A stretch of 64,000 nucleotides of DNA. Source: Moritella sp. F3 (GTDB taxonomy: Bacteria; Pseudomonadota; Gammaproteobacteria; Enterobacterales; Moritellaceae). Below are positions 25,767-33,453 of this stretch, piece after piece. Position numbers and translations under genes: made by a program. How positions within the stretch are numbered: position 1 is the first letter of the stretch; the number at the start of each line of letters is the position of its first letter. The notes below the pieces were generated by a model that had not been told where the DNA came from, ran no database searches, and was given only the letters and a program-made list of their open reading frames with translations. The stretch lies in NCBI RefSeq assembly GCF_015082335.1, contig NZ_BLRL01000018.1, positions 1 through 64,000 on the forward strand, written 5' to 3'.

Positions 25767-26822
25767 TTAGCCACGTTGCTGGCGAAACAGCAGGCCAATC
25801 GCGCTACCCAGGGTATTGGTACGGTTTGGATTACGTAACATGGCTAATACTTTGTTACGCAGTGCAGGTATTGCCACTAGGTCTGAAAACAGGTAAATAA
25901 ATAGTTCTTCACCTTGCTGTTGTTGCACAGCAGCTTCAAAGAAGGCTAGTAATAGCGTTTCATCATTTAGATCATGCCAGCAGCGACCTGCTAATGCCAC
26001 AATCGTTTGGCTAATATCCTGGTGCTTAAAGAGTGCTGGGTACAGGTCTGTTCGCAATCCCTGTGCTGGTGCGCTTGAAAAGGCGCGGATCAACATCGAC
26101 AGACGTACATCGTCGGGTTTTTCTTGGGCTATTTCTTGGCTTATTAATGCCGCTAATGCTTCACTTAATACTGTTGGTAGCGCTTCATGCTCAAGGGCGA
26201 GGCACAGAGAATATAATGGCTCCGTTGGTAGTTTTGGTAATGCTGTCGCGACAAGTTGCGCATTGTTATCACGGTTTAAGCGTGCGGCGATATCGCAAAT
26301 TCCTTGAACACCGACTTCTTGCCATTGTTCAAATCCTAGCTTATTGGCAAAGTAATTATGTGCAGTTGGATAATATTTACTTTCTGGGCGAATAAAATCA
26401 CGGTTGATAACGGCATTGAGCATGGCTACTTTATCTGTGCTTGGTTTAAACACATAGGGGTTTGTTGCCAGATGTTCTTGTTGCTCTTCACTTGGGGTTT
26501 TTTCTAACATCAGACCCAGTGACTCAACCACCATATTAAGGAAGGTATTACGAGTACCTTGGATCAGTAGACCTTGTTCATCTAGTGGGAATTTAAGAAA
26601 CCAAAGGTAGTGTTGGTTATTCTCATTTTTGTTCCAAAAGGTGATCGCAAATTGAGCATGGCGCTGCAGTGGTGCTGGGTAAGGTCGCTGGGCTGATTCA
26701 AACTGCATAAAGTCGTCGGTTGAAATTTTGCTGATCTTACGACCCATGTCATACACACGAAATTGAGTCTTTGCTTGTAACAGAAATTCCGATAGCGTGT
26801 TGAGGGTATGCATATTTGCCAT
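25767..26822 (-). CDS. DUF3549 family protein
   Basis: A 351-residue cytoplasmic protein starting MANMHTLNTLSEFLLQAKTQ; a second ATG three codons in is equally possible. The N-terminal part has FRVYDMGRKI and QHYLWFLKFPLDEQGLL blocks typical of DUF3549, and the C-terminal half is helical repeat-like (TEPLYSLCLALEHEALP). Function is unknown. It is divergent from yqcC across 194 bp and heads the leftward run of uncharacterised genes. Confidence 0.87.
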   Translation of the reverse strand: MANMHTLNTLSEFLLQAKTQFRVYDMGRKISKISTDDFMQFESAQRPYPAPLQRHAQFAITFWNKNENNQHYLWFLKFPLDEQGLLIQGTRNTFLNMVVESLGLMLEKTPSEEQQEHLATNPYVFKPSTDKVAMLNAVINRDFIRPESKYYPTAHNYFANKLGFEQWQEVGVQGICDIAARLNRDNNAQLVATALPKLPTEPLYSLCLALEHEALPTVLSEALAALISQEIAQEKPDDVRLSMLIRAFSSAPAQGLRTDLYPALFKHQDISQTIVALAGRCWHDLNDETLLLAFFEAAVQQQQGEELFIYLFSDLVAIPALRNKVLAMLRNPNRTNTLGSAIGLLFRQQRG

Positions 26823-26924
26823 GATCTAATGTGTCCAAGTGATAAGTAGAGATGAATGGAGCTTAAGTATTAGCGTATTATACGCAAACATTATCAAGAT
26901 GCGAATTGAGATCACAACGGACTT

Positions 26925-26952
26925 TTGTATCTTTGCTGTGCTGGCGTATAAT
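26925..26952 (+). promoter_or_regulatory. yqcC-truC promoter
   Basis: A perfect -10 TATAAT (26947-26952) is 16 nt after -35 TTGTAT (26925-26930). The start would lie near 26959, about 58 nt before the yqcC ATG. Confidence 0.6.
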
Positions 26953-27016
26953 GCCGTTAAATTTGTTTGGTCTCGTTGCTAAGTTAGTGTCGTGAGCCTT
27001 AAATCGAGATATAACT

Positions 27017-27343
27017 ATGACTATCTATTTGCAAGCTCAACAGTTGCTGACAGCGATTGAAGCGGAATTGCAAAACATTGCACTGTGGAATAACGTGAAA
27101 CCAAGTACAGATGCGTTAGCGAGTACAGCCCCATTTTGCATTGATACTATGCCCTTTACTGATTGGTTACAGTTTATCTTTTTAGATAAAATGACGCAGC
27201 TGGTGGTCATGCAAATGCCGCTACCTGCGAACATGGCAATACACCCAATGGCCGAAGAAGCTTTAAAACCCGTTATTGCGGATACACGTGAATTGTTAAG
27301 CCTGATTTTAACGTTTGATCAGCTATTAAATAAAAACAGTTAA
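27017..27343 (+). CDS. yqcC: YqcC family protein
   Basis: A 108-residue helical protein matching YqcC (DUF446): an N-terminal LLTAIEAELQNIALW helix, the FCIDTMPFTDWLQFIFL core, and a C-terminal MPLPANMAIHPMAEEAL block. Molecular function is unknown. It is 36 bp upstream of truC; the yqcC-truC pair is conserved in gammaproteobacteria, hinting at a link to tRNA modification. Confidence 0.92.
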   Translation: MTIYLQAQQLLTAIEAELQNIALWNNVKPSTDALASTAPFCIDTMPFTDWLQFIFLDKMTQLVVMQMPLPANMAIHPMAEEALKPVIADTRELLSLILTFDQLLNKNS

Positions 27344-27379
27344 AATAATTAAATACAGCGAGTTAGGTAATAAAACACA

Positions 27380-28126
27380 ATGTTAGATATTTTATATCAA
27401 GATGAATACTTAGTGGCGATTGATAAACCAGCTGGTTTGTTGGTTCACCGCAGCTGGTTAGACAGTCATGAAACGCAGTTTGCGATGCAAATGGTACGTG
27501 ATCAAATTGGCCAGCATGTTTATACCGTGCACCGTTTAGATAGACCAACATCAGGTGTATTGTTATTTGCCTTATCAAGTGATGTAGCGAGACAGATGAG
27601 TGAGATTTTTCAGGCTCACGCATTAACCAAGCGTTACCTTGCTGTGGTACGCGGTTGGATCAATGAAGCGGGTACCCTCGATTACGCGCTTAAGGTCGAG
27701 TTAGACAAGATAGCCGACAAGCAAGCAACGCAAGATAAAGAAGCACAAGAGGCTGTTACTCATTATCGTCCTCTGCATCAGGTTGAAATACCGTATGCGG
27801 TCAGTAAAAATCATCCGACGAGTCGCTATTGTTTAATGGAACTTGAACCGCAAACGGGCCGTAAGCACCAGTTACGTCGTCACATGAGACATCTTTTCCA
27901 TCCTATCGTGGGCGATACGACCCATGGTGATGGTCGCCATAATGTGTTTTATCGCGAGCACTTTAACTTGCAGCGCTTGTTATTGATTTCAAAATCCTTG
28001 TCTTTCATTCACCCTGTGACAGAGCAGGAAGTTCATATTGAAGCCGCCGTTGGTGAAGAAGTGTTAGGCTTATTTGATAAATTTGGTTGGCCCGCACAAG
28101 AAAGTGACTACTTGCCAAACGCGTAA
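27380..28126 (+). CDS. truC: tRNA pseudouridine(65) synthase
   Basis: Isomerises U65 to pseudouridine in tRNA. The 248-residue RluA-type enzyme has the catalytic aspartate in VHRLDRPTSGVLLFAL near residue 54 and the second conserved block LEPQTGRKHQLRRHMRH. The N-terminus LDILYQDEYLVAIDKPAGLLVHRS is typical of TruC rather than RluA/RluC/RluD, because there is no S4 domain. It is the second gene of yqcC-truC. Confidence 0.96.
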   Translation: MLDILYQDEYLVAIDKPAGLLVHRSWLDSHETQFAMQMVRDQIGQHVYTVHRLDRPTSGVLLFALSSDVARQMSEIFQAHALTKRYLAVVRGWINEAGTLDYALKVELDKIADKQATQDKEAQEAVTHYRPLHQVEIPYAVSKNHPTSRYCLMELEPQTGRKHQLRRHMRHLFHPIVGDTTHGDGRHNVFYREHFNLQRLLLISKSLSFIHPVTEQEVHIEAAVGEEVLGLFDKFGWPAQESDYLPNA

Positions 28127-28133
28127 TTGAAAG

Positions 28134-28160
28134 GCGTGAAAAACGGTGTTTTTCGCTTGT
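28134..28160 (+). terminator. probable truC terminator
   Basis: GCG-GAAAAAC (28134-28144, one bulged T) pairs with GTTTTTCGC (28148-28156) around a 3-nt loop, 8 bp past the truC stop. The T-run lies within the stem and the tail TTGTT is modest. Confidence 0.55.
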
Positions 28161-28166
28161 TAACGT

Positions 28167-28209
28167 ACAGATAAACTTAAGTTACACTTTGTTACGTAAG
28201 TTTATCTGT
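28167..28209. repeat. 13-bp perfect inverted repeat between truC and ptsG
   Basis: ACAGATAAACTTA (28167-28179) is repeated as its exact reverse complement at 28197-28209 around a 17-nt loop. No T-run follows. It could be a second terminator-like stem or an operator for the ptsG control region; nothing in the sequence decides between these. Confidence 0.65.
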
Positions 28210-28507
28210 AAAACTGTTATTATTATCGGTTATTTTTAATCTTACCTACCTCGCCTGCATGGGCTAAACCCGTTACTTTCACTGTGTAGCAGGTTAAATA
28301 TCAGCTTTGTACCTACTTTCCTAAAGTAAAACCCTGCCATGTGATCACTTCAAGCGTGTCTATATTGATAGTGTTGTTAAAAAAGCGATCCAATTGTACC
28401 GTTTTGTACCATTGTGAGTGGCTATTCAAATCTAAACTGCCGATAGGGTAATTGTTATGACTATTGTTTTTAGCAGGCTATAGTTAACGCAACAAAGGAA
28501 GCTAATC
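28210..28507. other. ptsG upstream region, about 300 bp without gene
   Basis: No gene is visible. The heptamer TTGTACC occurs three times (28307-28313, 28394-28400, 28404-28410), the last two exactly 10 bp apart. A -10-like TATAGT lies at 28479-28484, just before the leader ORF, without a good -35. A TGTGA half-site of CRP type occurs at about 28413-28417, but its partner half is poor. Confidence 0.5.
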
Positions 28508-28573
28508 ATGCATCCTCAACAAATTCAGCTGTATCGGTTCGCCGTTATAGCACTATTTAGTTTGTTCACTTAG
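28508..28573 (+). CDS. possible 21-codon leader peptide of ptsG
   Basis: A short ORF starts at an ATG with AAAGGAAG about 8 nt upstream and runs 21 codons to a TAG at 28571-28573. The peptide begins MHPQQ and ends in a hydrophobic stretch (AVIALFSLFT). Its stop codon overlaps the TAGGAG ribosome-binding site of ptsG, 9 nt before the ptsG ATG, so ribosomes finishing it would sit on the ptsG start. This is the layout of a coupled leader peptide or a small membrane peptide. I know no family for it, and it could be chance. Confidence 0.5.
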   Translation: MHPQQIQLYRFAVIALFSLFT

Positions 28574-28582
28574 GAGTGAGAG

Positions 28583-30043
28583 ATGAGTAACGCGTTTGCA
28601 AATCTACAGAAAGTAGGTAAGTCGTTAATGTTACCAGTATCGGTATTACCGGTTGCGGGTATTTTATTAGGTGTTGGTGCAGCCAAGTTTAGTTGGATGC
28701 CTGAAATCTTGTCTAGCATCATGGAACAAGCTGGTGGTTCTGTATTTGGCCAAATGGCGTTGCTATTCGCTATTGGTGTTGCACTTGGTTTTACTAAAAA
28801 TGACGGTGTAGCTGGTTTAGCGGCTATTGTTGGCTACGGTATTATGACGGCAACGCTAGGTGTAATGGCTGGCGTAATGGGCGTTGAGAGCATCGATACT
28901 GGTGTACTTGGTGGTATCCTTGTCGGTGGTTTAGCTGGTTGGGTATTTAACCGCTTCTATACTATTCGTCTACCTGAATACTTAGGTTTCTTTGCGGGTA
29001 AACGTGCAGTACCAATTATTACTGGTTTTGCTGCAATCTTATTAGGTCTTGTCCTATCAGTTGTTTGGCCTCCTGTTGGCGGCGCTATCTCGGCATTCTC
29101 TGATTGGGCTGCTTATCAAAATCCTGCAATGGCATTTGGTATCTACGGCGTTGTCGAACGTGCATTGATCCCATTTGGTTTACACCATATCTGGAACGTA
29201 CCTTTCTTCTTTGAAGCGGGCGCATATTGTAAAGCGGTTGATGGTTCGGCTATCACTGCAGCGACTCAAACAATCTGTACTGCTGCCAATGGCGAATGGT
29301 TTACGGGTGAAATCTCACGTTATGTAGCTGGTGACCCTACTGCCGGAAACATGGCTGGTGGTTACATGTTTAAAATGTTTGGTCTACCTGCTGCTGCTAT
29401 CGCAATTGCTCACTCAGCTAAACCTGAAAACCGCGCTAAAGTAATGGGTATCATGGCATCAGCTGCGTTAACTTCATTCCTAACGGGTATTACTGAACCA
29501 ATTGAATTTGCATTCCTATTCGTTGCTCCAGTACTTTATGTTATCCACGCTTTATTAGCGGGTTCTGCTTTCGTAGTGATGATTCTACTAGGCATTAAAC
29601 ACGGTACTACGTTCTCACACGGTTTCATTGATTTCACTGTATTGTTCAGCCAATCAACGAACGGTATTTGGTTACCAGTTGTTGGTCTTGTTTACGCTGC
29701 AATCTACTACACTGTATTCCGCGTAGTGATTAAGATGCTAGACCTTAAAACTCCGGGTCGTGAAGATGAATCTGAAGACGTTGCTGCAGCTCCTGTATCA
29801 ACTGACGCAATGGCGGCTGAATTAGTTGCTGCATTCGGTGGTAAAGACAACATCACTAACTTAGACGCTTGTATCACTCGTCTACGTGTAAGTGTTAACT
29901 CTATTGATGACGTTGACCAAGAGAAATTGAAAGCTCTCGGCGCTCGTGCTGTCGTAGTTGTAGGCTCTGGTATCCAAGCAATTTTTGGTACTAAATCTGA
30001 TAATCTACGTACTGATATGGAACAATATATCAATACGCTATAA
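28583..30043 (+). CDS. ptsG: PTS glucose-specific transporter subunit IIBC
   Basis: Imports and phosphorylates glucose using phosphate from EIIA-Glc. The 486-residue protein has an N-terminal EIIC domain of about ten membrane helices (residues 10-385), including the family signature around GLHHIWNVPFFFEAGAY and TGITEPIEFAFLF. An APVST-rich linker follows, then EIIB with the phosphorylated cysteine at position 430 in LDACITRLRVS. Relative to E. coli PtsG there is an insertion of about 15-20 residues after FFFEAGAY bearing two cysteines. GGAG precedes the ATG at 28583. The EIIA partner (crr) is not in the window. It ends in a strong terminator. Confidence 0.97.
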   Translation: MSNAFANLQKVGKSLMLPVSVLPVAGILLGVGAAKFSWMPEILSSIMEQAGGSVFGQMALLFAIGVALGFTKNDGVAGLAAIVGYGIMTATLGVMAGVMGVESIDTGVLGGILVGGLAGWVFNRFYTIRLPEYLGFFAGKRAVPIITGFAAILLGLVLSVVWPPVGGAISAFSDWAAYQNPAMAFGIYGVVERALIPFGLHHIWNVPFFFEAGAYCKAVDGSAITAATQTICTAANGEWFTGEISRYVAGDPTAGNMAGGYMFKMFGLPAAAIAIAHSAKPENRAKVMGIMASAALTSFLTGITEPIEFAFLFVAPVLYVIHALLAGSAFVVMILLGIKHGTTFSHGFIDFTVLFSQSTNGIWLPVVGLVYAAIYYTVFRVVIKMLDLKTPGREDESEDVAAAPVSTDAMAAELVAAFGGKDNITNLDACITRLRVSVNSIDDVDQEKLKALGARAVVVVGSGIQAIFGTKSDNLRTDMEQYINTL

Positions 30044-30080
30044 CTAAAAATGCAGTCTGTTTTAGGCTGCTGAGATAAAA

Positions 30081-30109
30081 ATGGCATCAATAATGATGCC
30101 ATTTTTTTT
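30081..30109 (+). terminator. Rho-independent terminator after ptsG
   Basis: ATGGCATCA (30081-30089) pairs perfectly with TGATGCCAT (30094-30102) around a 4-nt loop, followed by seven T. It lies 37 bp past ptsG. Confidence 0.93.
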
Positions 30110-30219
30110 ACACTATGATTCTGAACTTCTTCTGCTCTGTATTTACCATCCTTGAAAGACACAAAATATTCAACTCTAGATAGAGCTGGCCATAATGCAC
30201 TCCCCATTAAAGGTGTTTC

Positions 30220-32103
30220 ATGTTAAAAAATATGTCACTCAAAAATAAACTCGCGCTATCAGCTAGTCTGGCCATTATATTGGGCGGAATACTGGTTGCT
30301 TCAGTATCATTTTGGTCTTCGTTACAACGCTTGGATGTTGATATCGCAGAGCGATTAAAAGGTTCTTCGGCATCGTATAATAAGTATGTTGCCGATTGGA
30401 TTGAATCTAAAGGCGTCATCCTAGGCTCGCTATCTAATGATATTGGTCCGGCAACACTGGAAAAACATTTACAACAAATGTCAGTATCGGGTGGGTTTGA
30501 CAATGTATTCGCTGCTTTTTCTGACGGTAGTCAAAAGAATGCGAATGGGGTCATATTACCGGTAGGTAATGATGATCCAAGAAAATGGGGGTGGTACATT
30601 AATGCTAAAGCGGATCCTTCCAAAGTATTTATGGACAACCCTACTGTTGCCGCGGCTACCGGAGCAAATGTGGTTTCGTTAGGTCATTTACATCAGCTGC
30701 AAGGGCAGCCTGTGGTTATTGGTGCTGATGTTGAAATTAATGATATTTTACAGAGCATGGCAGCCGTGATACTACCTGGCGATGGCTATATGTTTATTGG
30801 TAATCAGCAAGGTACTATCTTTGCTCACCAGGATATAAATTTATTAAATAAACAGATCTCTTCGTTAGGGCTCGATTTTGGTGCTATTAAGTTGCATTTA
30901 GCTAACCCGAAAATTGAGAAGATAATGATAAATGGGGTCGAAAATATTGTTTATGCCGAATCGATTGTAGGCAGTGAACTATTTATTGTTATTGTCGTTA
31001 ATTATGCTTCCGCAGTTGCGCCATTGTATTCGGCAATATGGAGTCAGGTTATCGCCACAACGCTTGTTGTTATTGTATGCACATTTTTATTCAACTTGTT
31101 GTGTAATATGCTGTTTCAACCTTTGTTAAGAGTATCGGATGCGTTAGCGTTAATCGCACAGGGTGGTGGAGACCTGACCCAGCGTATTGAACTTCATGCT
31201 AATGATGAAGTTGGAAAATTAGCCGATAGCTTTAATTTGTTTGTTAGCAGTCAGCAGCAGTTGATTCTGCATATTCGAACGCAATCGGAAACCTTGACGA
31301 GTGAATCCATTGAGGGCGAACGACAGGCTAACCAATCTGTTGGTGATCTGAATCATCAACAACAAGAAATTGAGATGGTTGCGACGGCCGTGACTGAAAT
31401 GGCTTCTGCAACCCAAGAGATTGCCTCTCATGCGGAGCAAACCGCCAGCGCAGCGCAAGATTCAACAGGTAGCACTGAACAAGGCCGACAGTTGGTATTG
31501 AATTCCAAAAAATCGATCAATAATTTAGCCTATGAAGTGGCTGACGCCTCGAAAGTGATTGGCGATTTAAACCGCCACGCACAAGATATCACCACCATAC
31601 TGGCGACCATTCAAGGTATTGCAGAGCAAACCAATTTATTGGCGTTGAATGCGGCGATTGAAGCAGCGCGAGCTGGAGAGCAAGGGCGTGGTTTTGCGGT
31701 AGTTGCTGATGAAGTTAGGGTGTTATCACAGCGTACTCAGTCATCGACAGAGGAAATTAAGGCTACAATCGATACTTTACAATTGACGACGAAAGAAGCG
31801 GTCAATCTCATGGACAGTAGCTCGACATTGGCGGTTCATTCAGTTGCTGATGCCGATCAAGCGGCGAATGCCTTAGAAGAAATTAATAAGTCGGTGGTAT
31901 TAATCAGTGATATGGCCACTCAGATCGCCACCGCCGCGGAAGAGCAAACTCAAGTCACAGGGGAAATATCGCAGAATGTCATCGCCATTAAAGATGTGTC
32001 GGATACACTCGTTTTAGGTGCTAGCCAGAACTTGGTACAGTCACAGCAACTTAATCATCAGGCAAGTGAATTAAATGGCAAAGTAGCGACATTTATAGTG
32101 TAA
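30220..32103 (+). CDS. methyl-accepting chemotaxis protein with periplasmic Cache-type sensor
   Basis: A 627-residue transmembrane chemoreceptor. There are membrane helices at about residues 12-32 and 275-297, with a periplasmic region of about 240 residues between them whose layout (RLKGSSASYNKYVADWIESK, then WGWYINAKADPSKVFMDNP) resembles dCache sensors. A HAMP segment (LLRVSDALALIAQGGGDLTQ) and the signalling hairpin follow, with the invariant tip EQTNLLALNAAIEAARAGEQ near residues 465-485. There is no C-terminal NWETF-type tether for CheR/CheB. It follows ptsG with a terminator between. The ligand is unknown; a link to sugar is only suggested by position. Start could also be the ATG five codons in. 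Confidence 0.94.
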   Translation: MLKNMSLKNKLALSASLAIILGGILVASVSFWSSLQRLDVDIAERLKGSSASYNKYVADWIESKGVILGSLSNDIGPATLEKHLQQMSVSGGFDNVFAAFSDGSQKNANGVILPVGNDDPRKWGWYINAKADPSKVFMDNPTVAAATGANVVSLGHLHQLQGQPVVIGADVEINDILQSMAAVILPGDGYMFIGNQQGTIFAHQDINLLNKQISSLGLDFGAIKLHLANPKIEKIMINGVENIVYAESIVGSELFIVIVVNYASAVAPLYSAIWSQVIATTLVVIVCTFLFNLLCNMLFQPLLRVSDALALIAQGGGDLTQRIELHANDEVGKLADSFNLFVSSQQQLILHIRTQSETLTSESIEGERQANQSVGDLNHQQQEIEMVATAVTEMASATQEIASHAEQTASAAQDSTGSTEQGRQLVLNSKKSINNLAYEVADASKVIGDLNRHAQDITTILATIQGIAEQTNLLALNAAIEAARAGEQGRGFAVVADEVRVLSQRTQSSTEEIKATIDTLQLTTKEAVNLMDSSSTLAVHSVADADQAANALEEINKSVVLISDMATQIATAAEEQTQVTGEISQNVIAIKDVSDTLVLGASQNLVQSQQLNHQASELNGKVATFIV

Positions 32104-32133
32104 ATAGGCGTGATAGCGTTCGTTTAATGTGAG

Positions 32134-32171
32134 CTATTCGACTCATTTGATGAGTCGAATAGGAGTTTTTT
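32134..32171 (+). terminator. strong Rho-independent terminator after the chemoreceptor gene
   Basis: A perfect 13-bp stem (32134-32146 with 32150-32162) with loop TTG is followed by GAG and six T. Confidence 0.93.
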
Positions 32172-32207
32172 AGACTTATATTATTCATTCAGTCTATTTT
32201 TAGTGCT

Positions 32208-32230
32208 AAAAAAGCCCAGCATTGCTGGGC
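32208..32230 (-). terminator. Rho-independent terminator after dapD
   Basis: GCCCAGC (32214-32220) pairs with GCTGGGC (32224-32230) around ATT; on the minus strand six T follow. It lies 27 bp past the dapD stop and is separate from the convergent chemoreceptor terminator. Confidence 0.9.
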
Positions 32231-32256
32231 ATCATTATTTACTTAATACTCAAAGA

Positions 32257-33288
32257 TTAGTTGTTTGAGTGTAGTTCTGCGTTTAGTTCAACCGCTGATT
32301 TATTCGTTAAGCATTCAATTGTGCCTGTGATTGAATTACGACGGAATAATAAATCATCTTTACCCGCTAAATCACGTGCTTTAACGACTTCAACCGCTTG
32401 GTTATTTGCATCTAGCATTTGAACTTTAGAACCCGCTGTAATGTATAAGCCTGATTCAATCGTGCAACGGTTACCCATTGGGATACCTAAACCAGCGTTT
32501 GCGCCCAGTAAGCAGTTTTCGCCCATTGAGATAACTAATTGGCCACCGCCACTTAATGTACCCATGATAGACGCGCCGCCACCGATATCAGAACCGTTGC
32601 CAACAATGACACCAGCAGAGATACGGCCTTCAACCATGCTCACGCCTTCAGTACCAGCGTTAAAGTTAACAAAACCTTCATGCATGATAGTCGTGCCTTC
32701 GCCAACGTGTGCGCCTAAACGTACACGTGCAGTGTGAGCAATACGTACACCAGACGGTACAACGTAGTCTGTCATTTTAGGGAATTTATCAACACAGCTT
32801 ACCGTTAATACTTCACCTGCTAGACGCGCTTCAATTTGACGATCTGCAAGTTCAGGTAAGTCGATAGGACCTAGGTTAGTCCAAGCGATGTTATGCAGTA
32901 GACCAAAGATACCGTCTAATACTGTGCCGTGTGGCTTAACTAAGCGGTGAGAGATAAGTTGTAGTTTTAAATAACCTTCAGCAACCGATGCTGGTTTTTC
33001 ATCCGTAGCAAGAATAACAAGTACTAATGGTTGCTTACTGTTTGCAGCTGCCGTTGCAAATTTAGCGTTGGCTGCATCATCGTTGGCTGTGAATGCTGCT
33101 GCAAGTTGCGCTGCTTGTGCAGACGTTACTTCAACAACTTCATTTTGACCTTGATAAGTAACGATCTCGCTAATATCAGCAACCAATTTATCACTTGGGT
33201 TTAGTAGCGGGTTAGGGAAAAAAGCTTCGATAATTTTACCTGCAGTGTTTTTAGTTGCACTACCGAAAGCGAGTGAAAAAGTTGCCAT
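32257..33288 (-). CDS. dapD: 2,3,4,5-tetrahydropyridine-2,6-dicarboxylate N-succinyltransferase
   Basis: Succinylates tetrahydrodipicolinate in lysine and meso-diaminopimelate synthesis. The ATG at 33288 (MATFSLAFGSATKNTAG) gives 343 residues, the length of the long Vibrio/Pseudomonas-type DapD. A GTG at 33336 in frame would add 16 residues not in the family. The C-terminal left-handed beta-helix is visible as hexapeptide repeats (GAHVGEGTTIMHEGFVNFN, then GNGSDIGGGASIMG). It is transcribed with glnD-map from the right; dapD, glnD and map are also neighbours in E. coli. Confidence 0.96.
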   Translation of the reverse strand: MATFSLAFGSATKNTAGKIIEAFFPNPLLNPSDKLVADISEIVTYQGQNEVVEVTSAQAAQLAAAFTANDDAANAKFATAAANSKQPLVLVILATDEKPASVAEGYLKLQLISHRLVKPHGTVLDGIFGLLHNIAWTNLGPIDLPELADRQIEARLAGEVLTVSCVDKFPKMTDYVVPSGVRIAHTARVRLGAHVGEGTTIMHEGFVNFNAGTEGVSMVEGRISAGVIVGNGSDIGGGASIMGTLSGGGQLVISMGENCLLGANAGLGIPMGNRCTIESGLYITAGSKVQMLDANNQAVEVVKARDLAGKDDLLFRRNSITGTIECLTNKSAVELNAELHSNN

Positions 33289-33453
33289 AGCTGAAAAATC
33301 TCCATTTAGAATAAAGGCGTGATATTCATACACCACGCCGGATCTGAGTATTGGGTTCTATTTATTTTTATAAATAATAAAATATTACTGTTAGTTCTAT
33401 CACATTTCGCTTTGTCGTTTCAAAGAAAATGATGATTGTTATTTTTCGGTCAG

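Noticed and set aside
28400..28440. CRP site upstream of ptsG
   Set aside because: One TGTGA half-site is present but its partner half matches poorly, so I do not call it.
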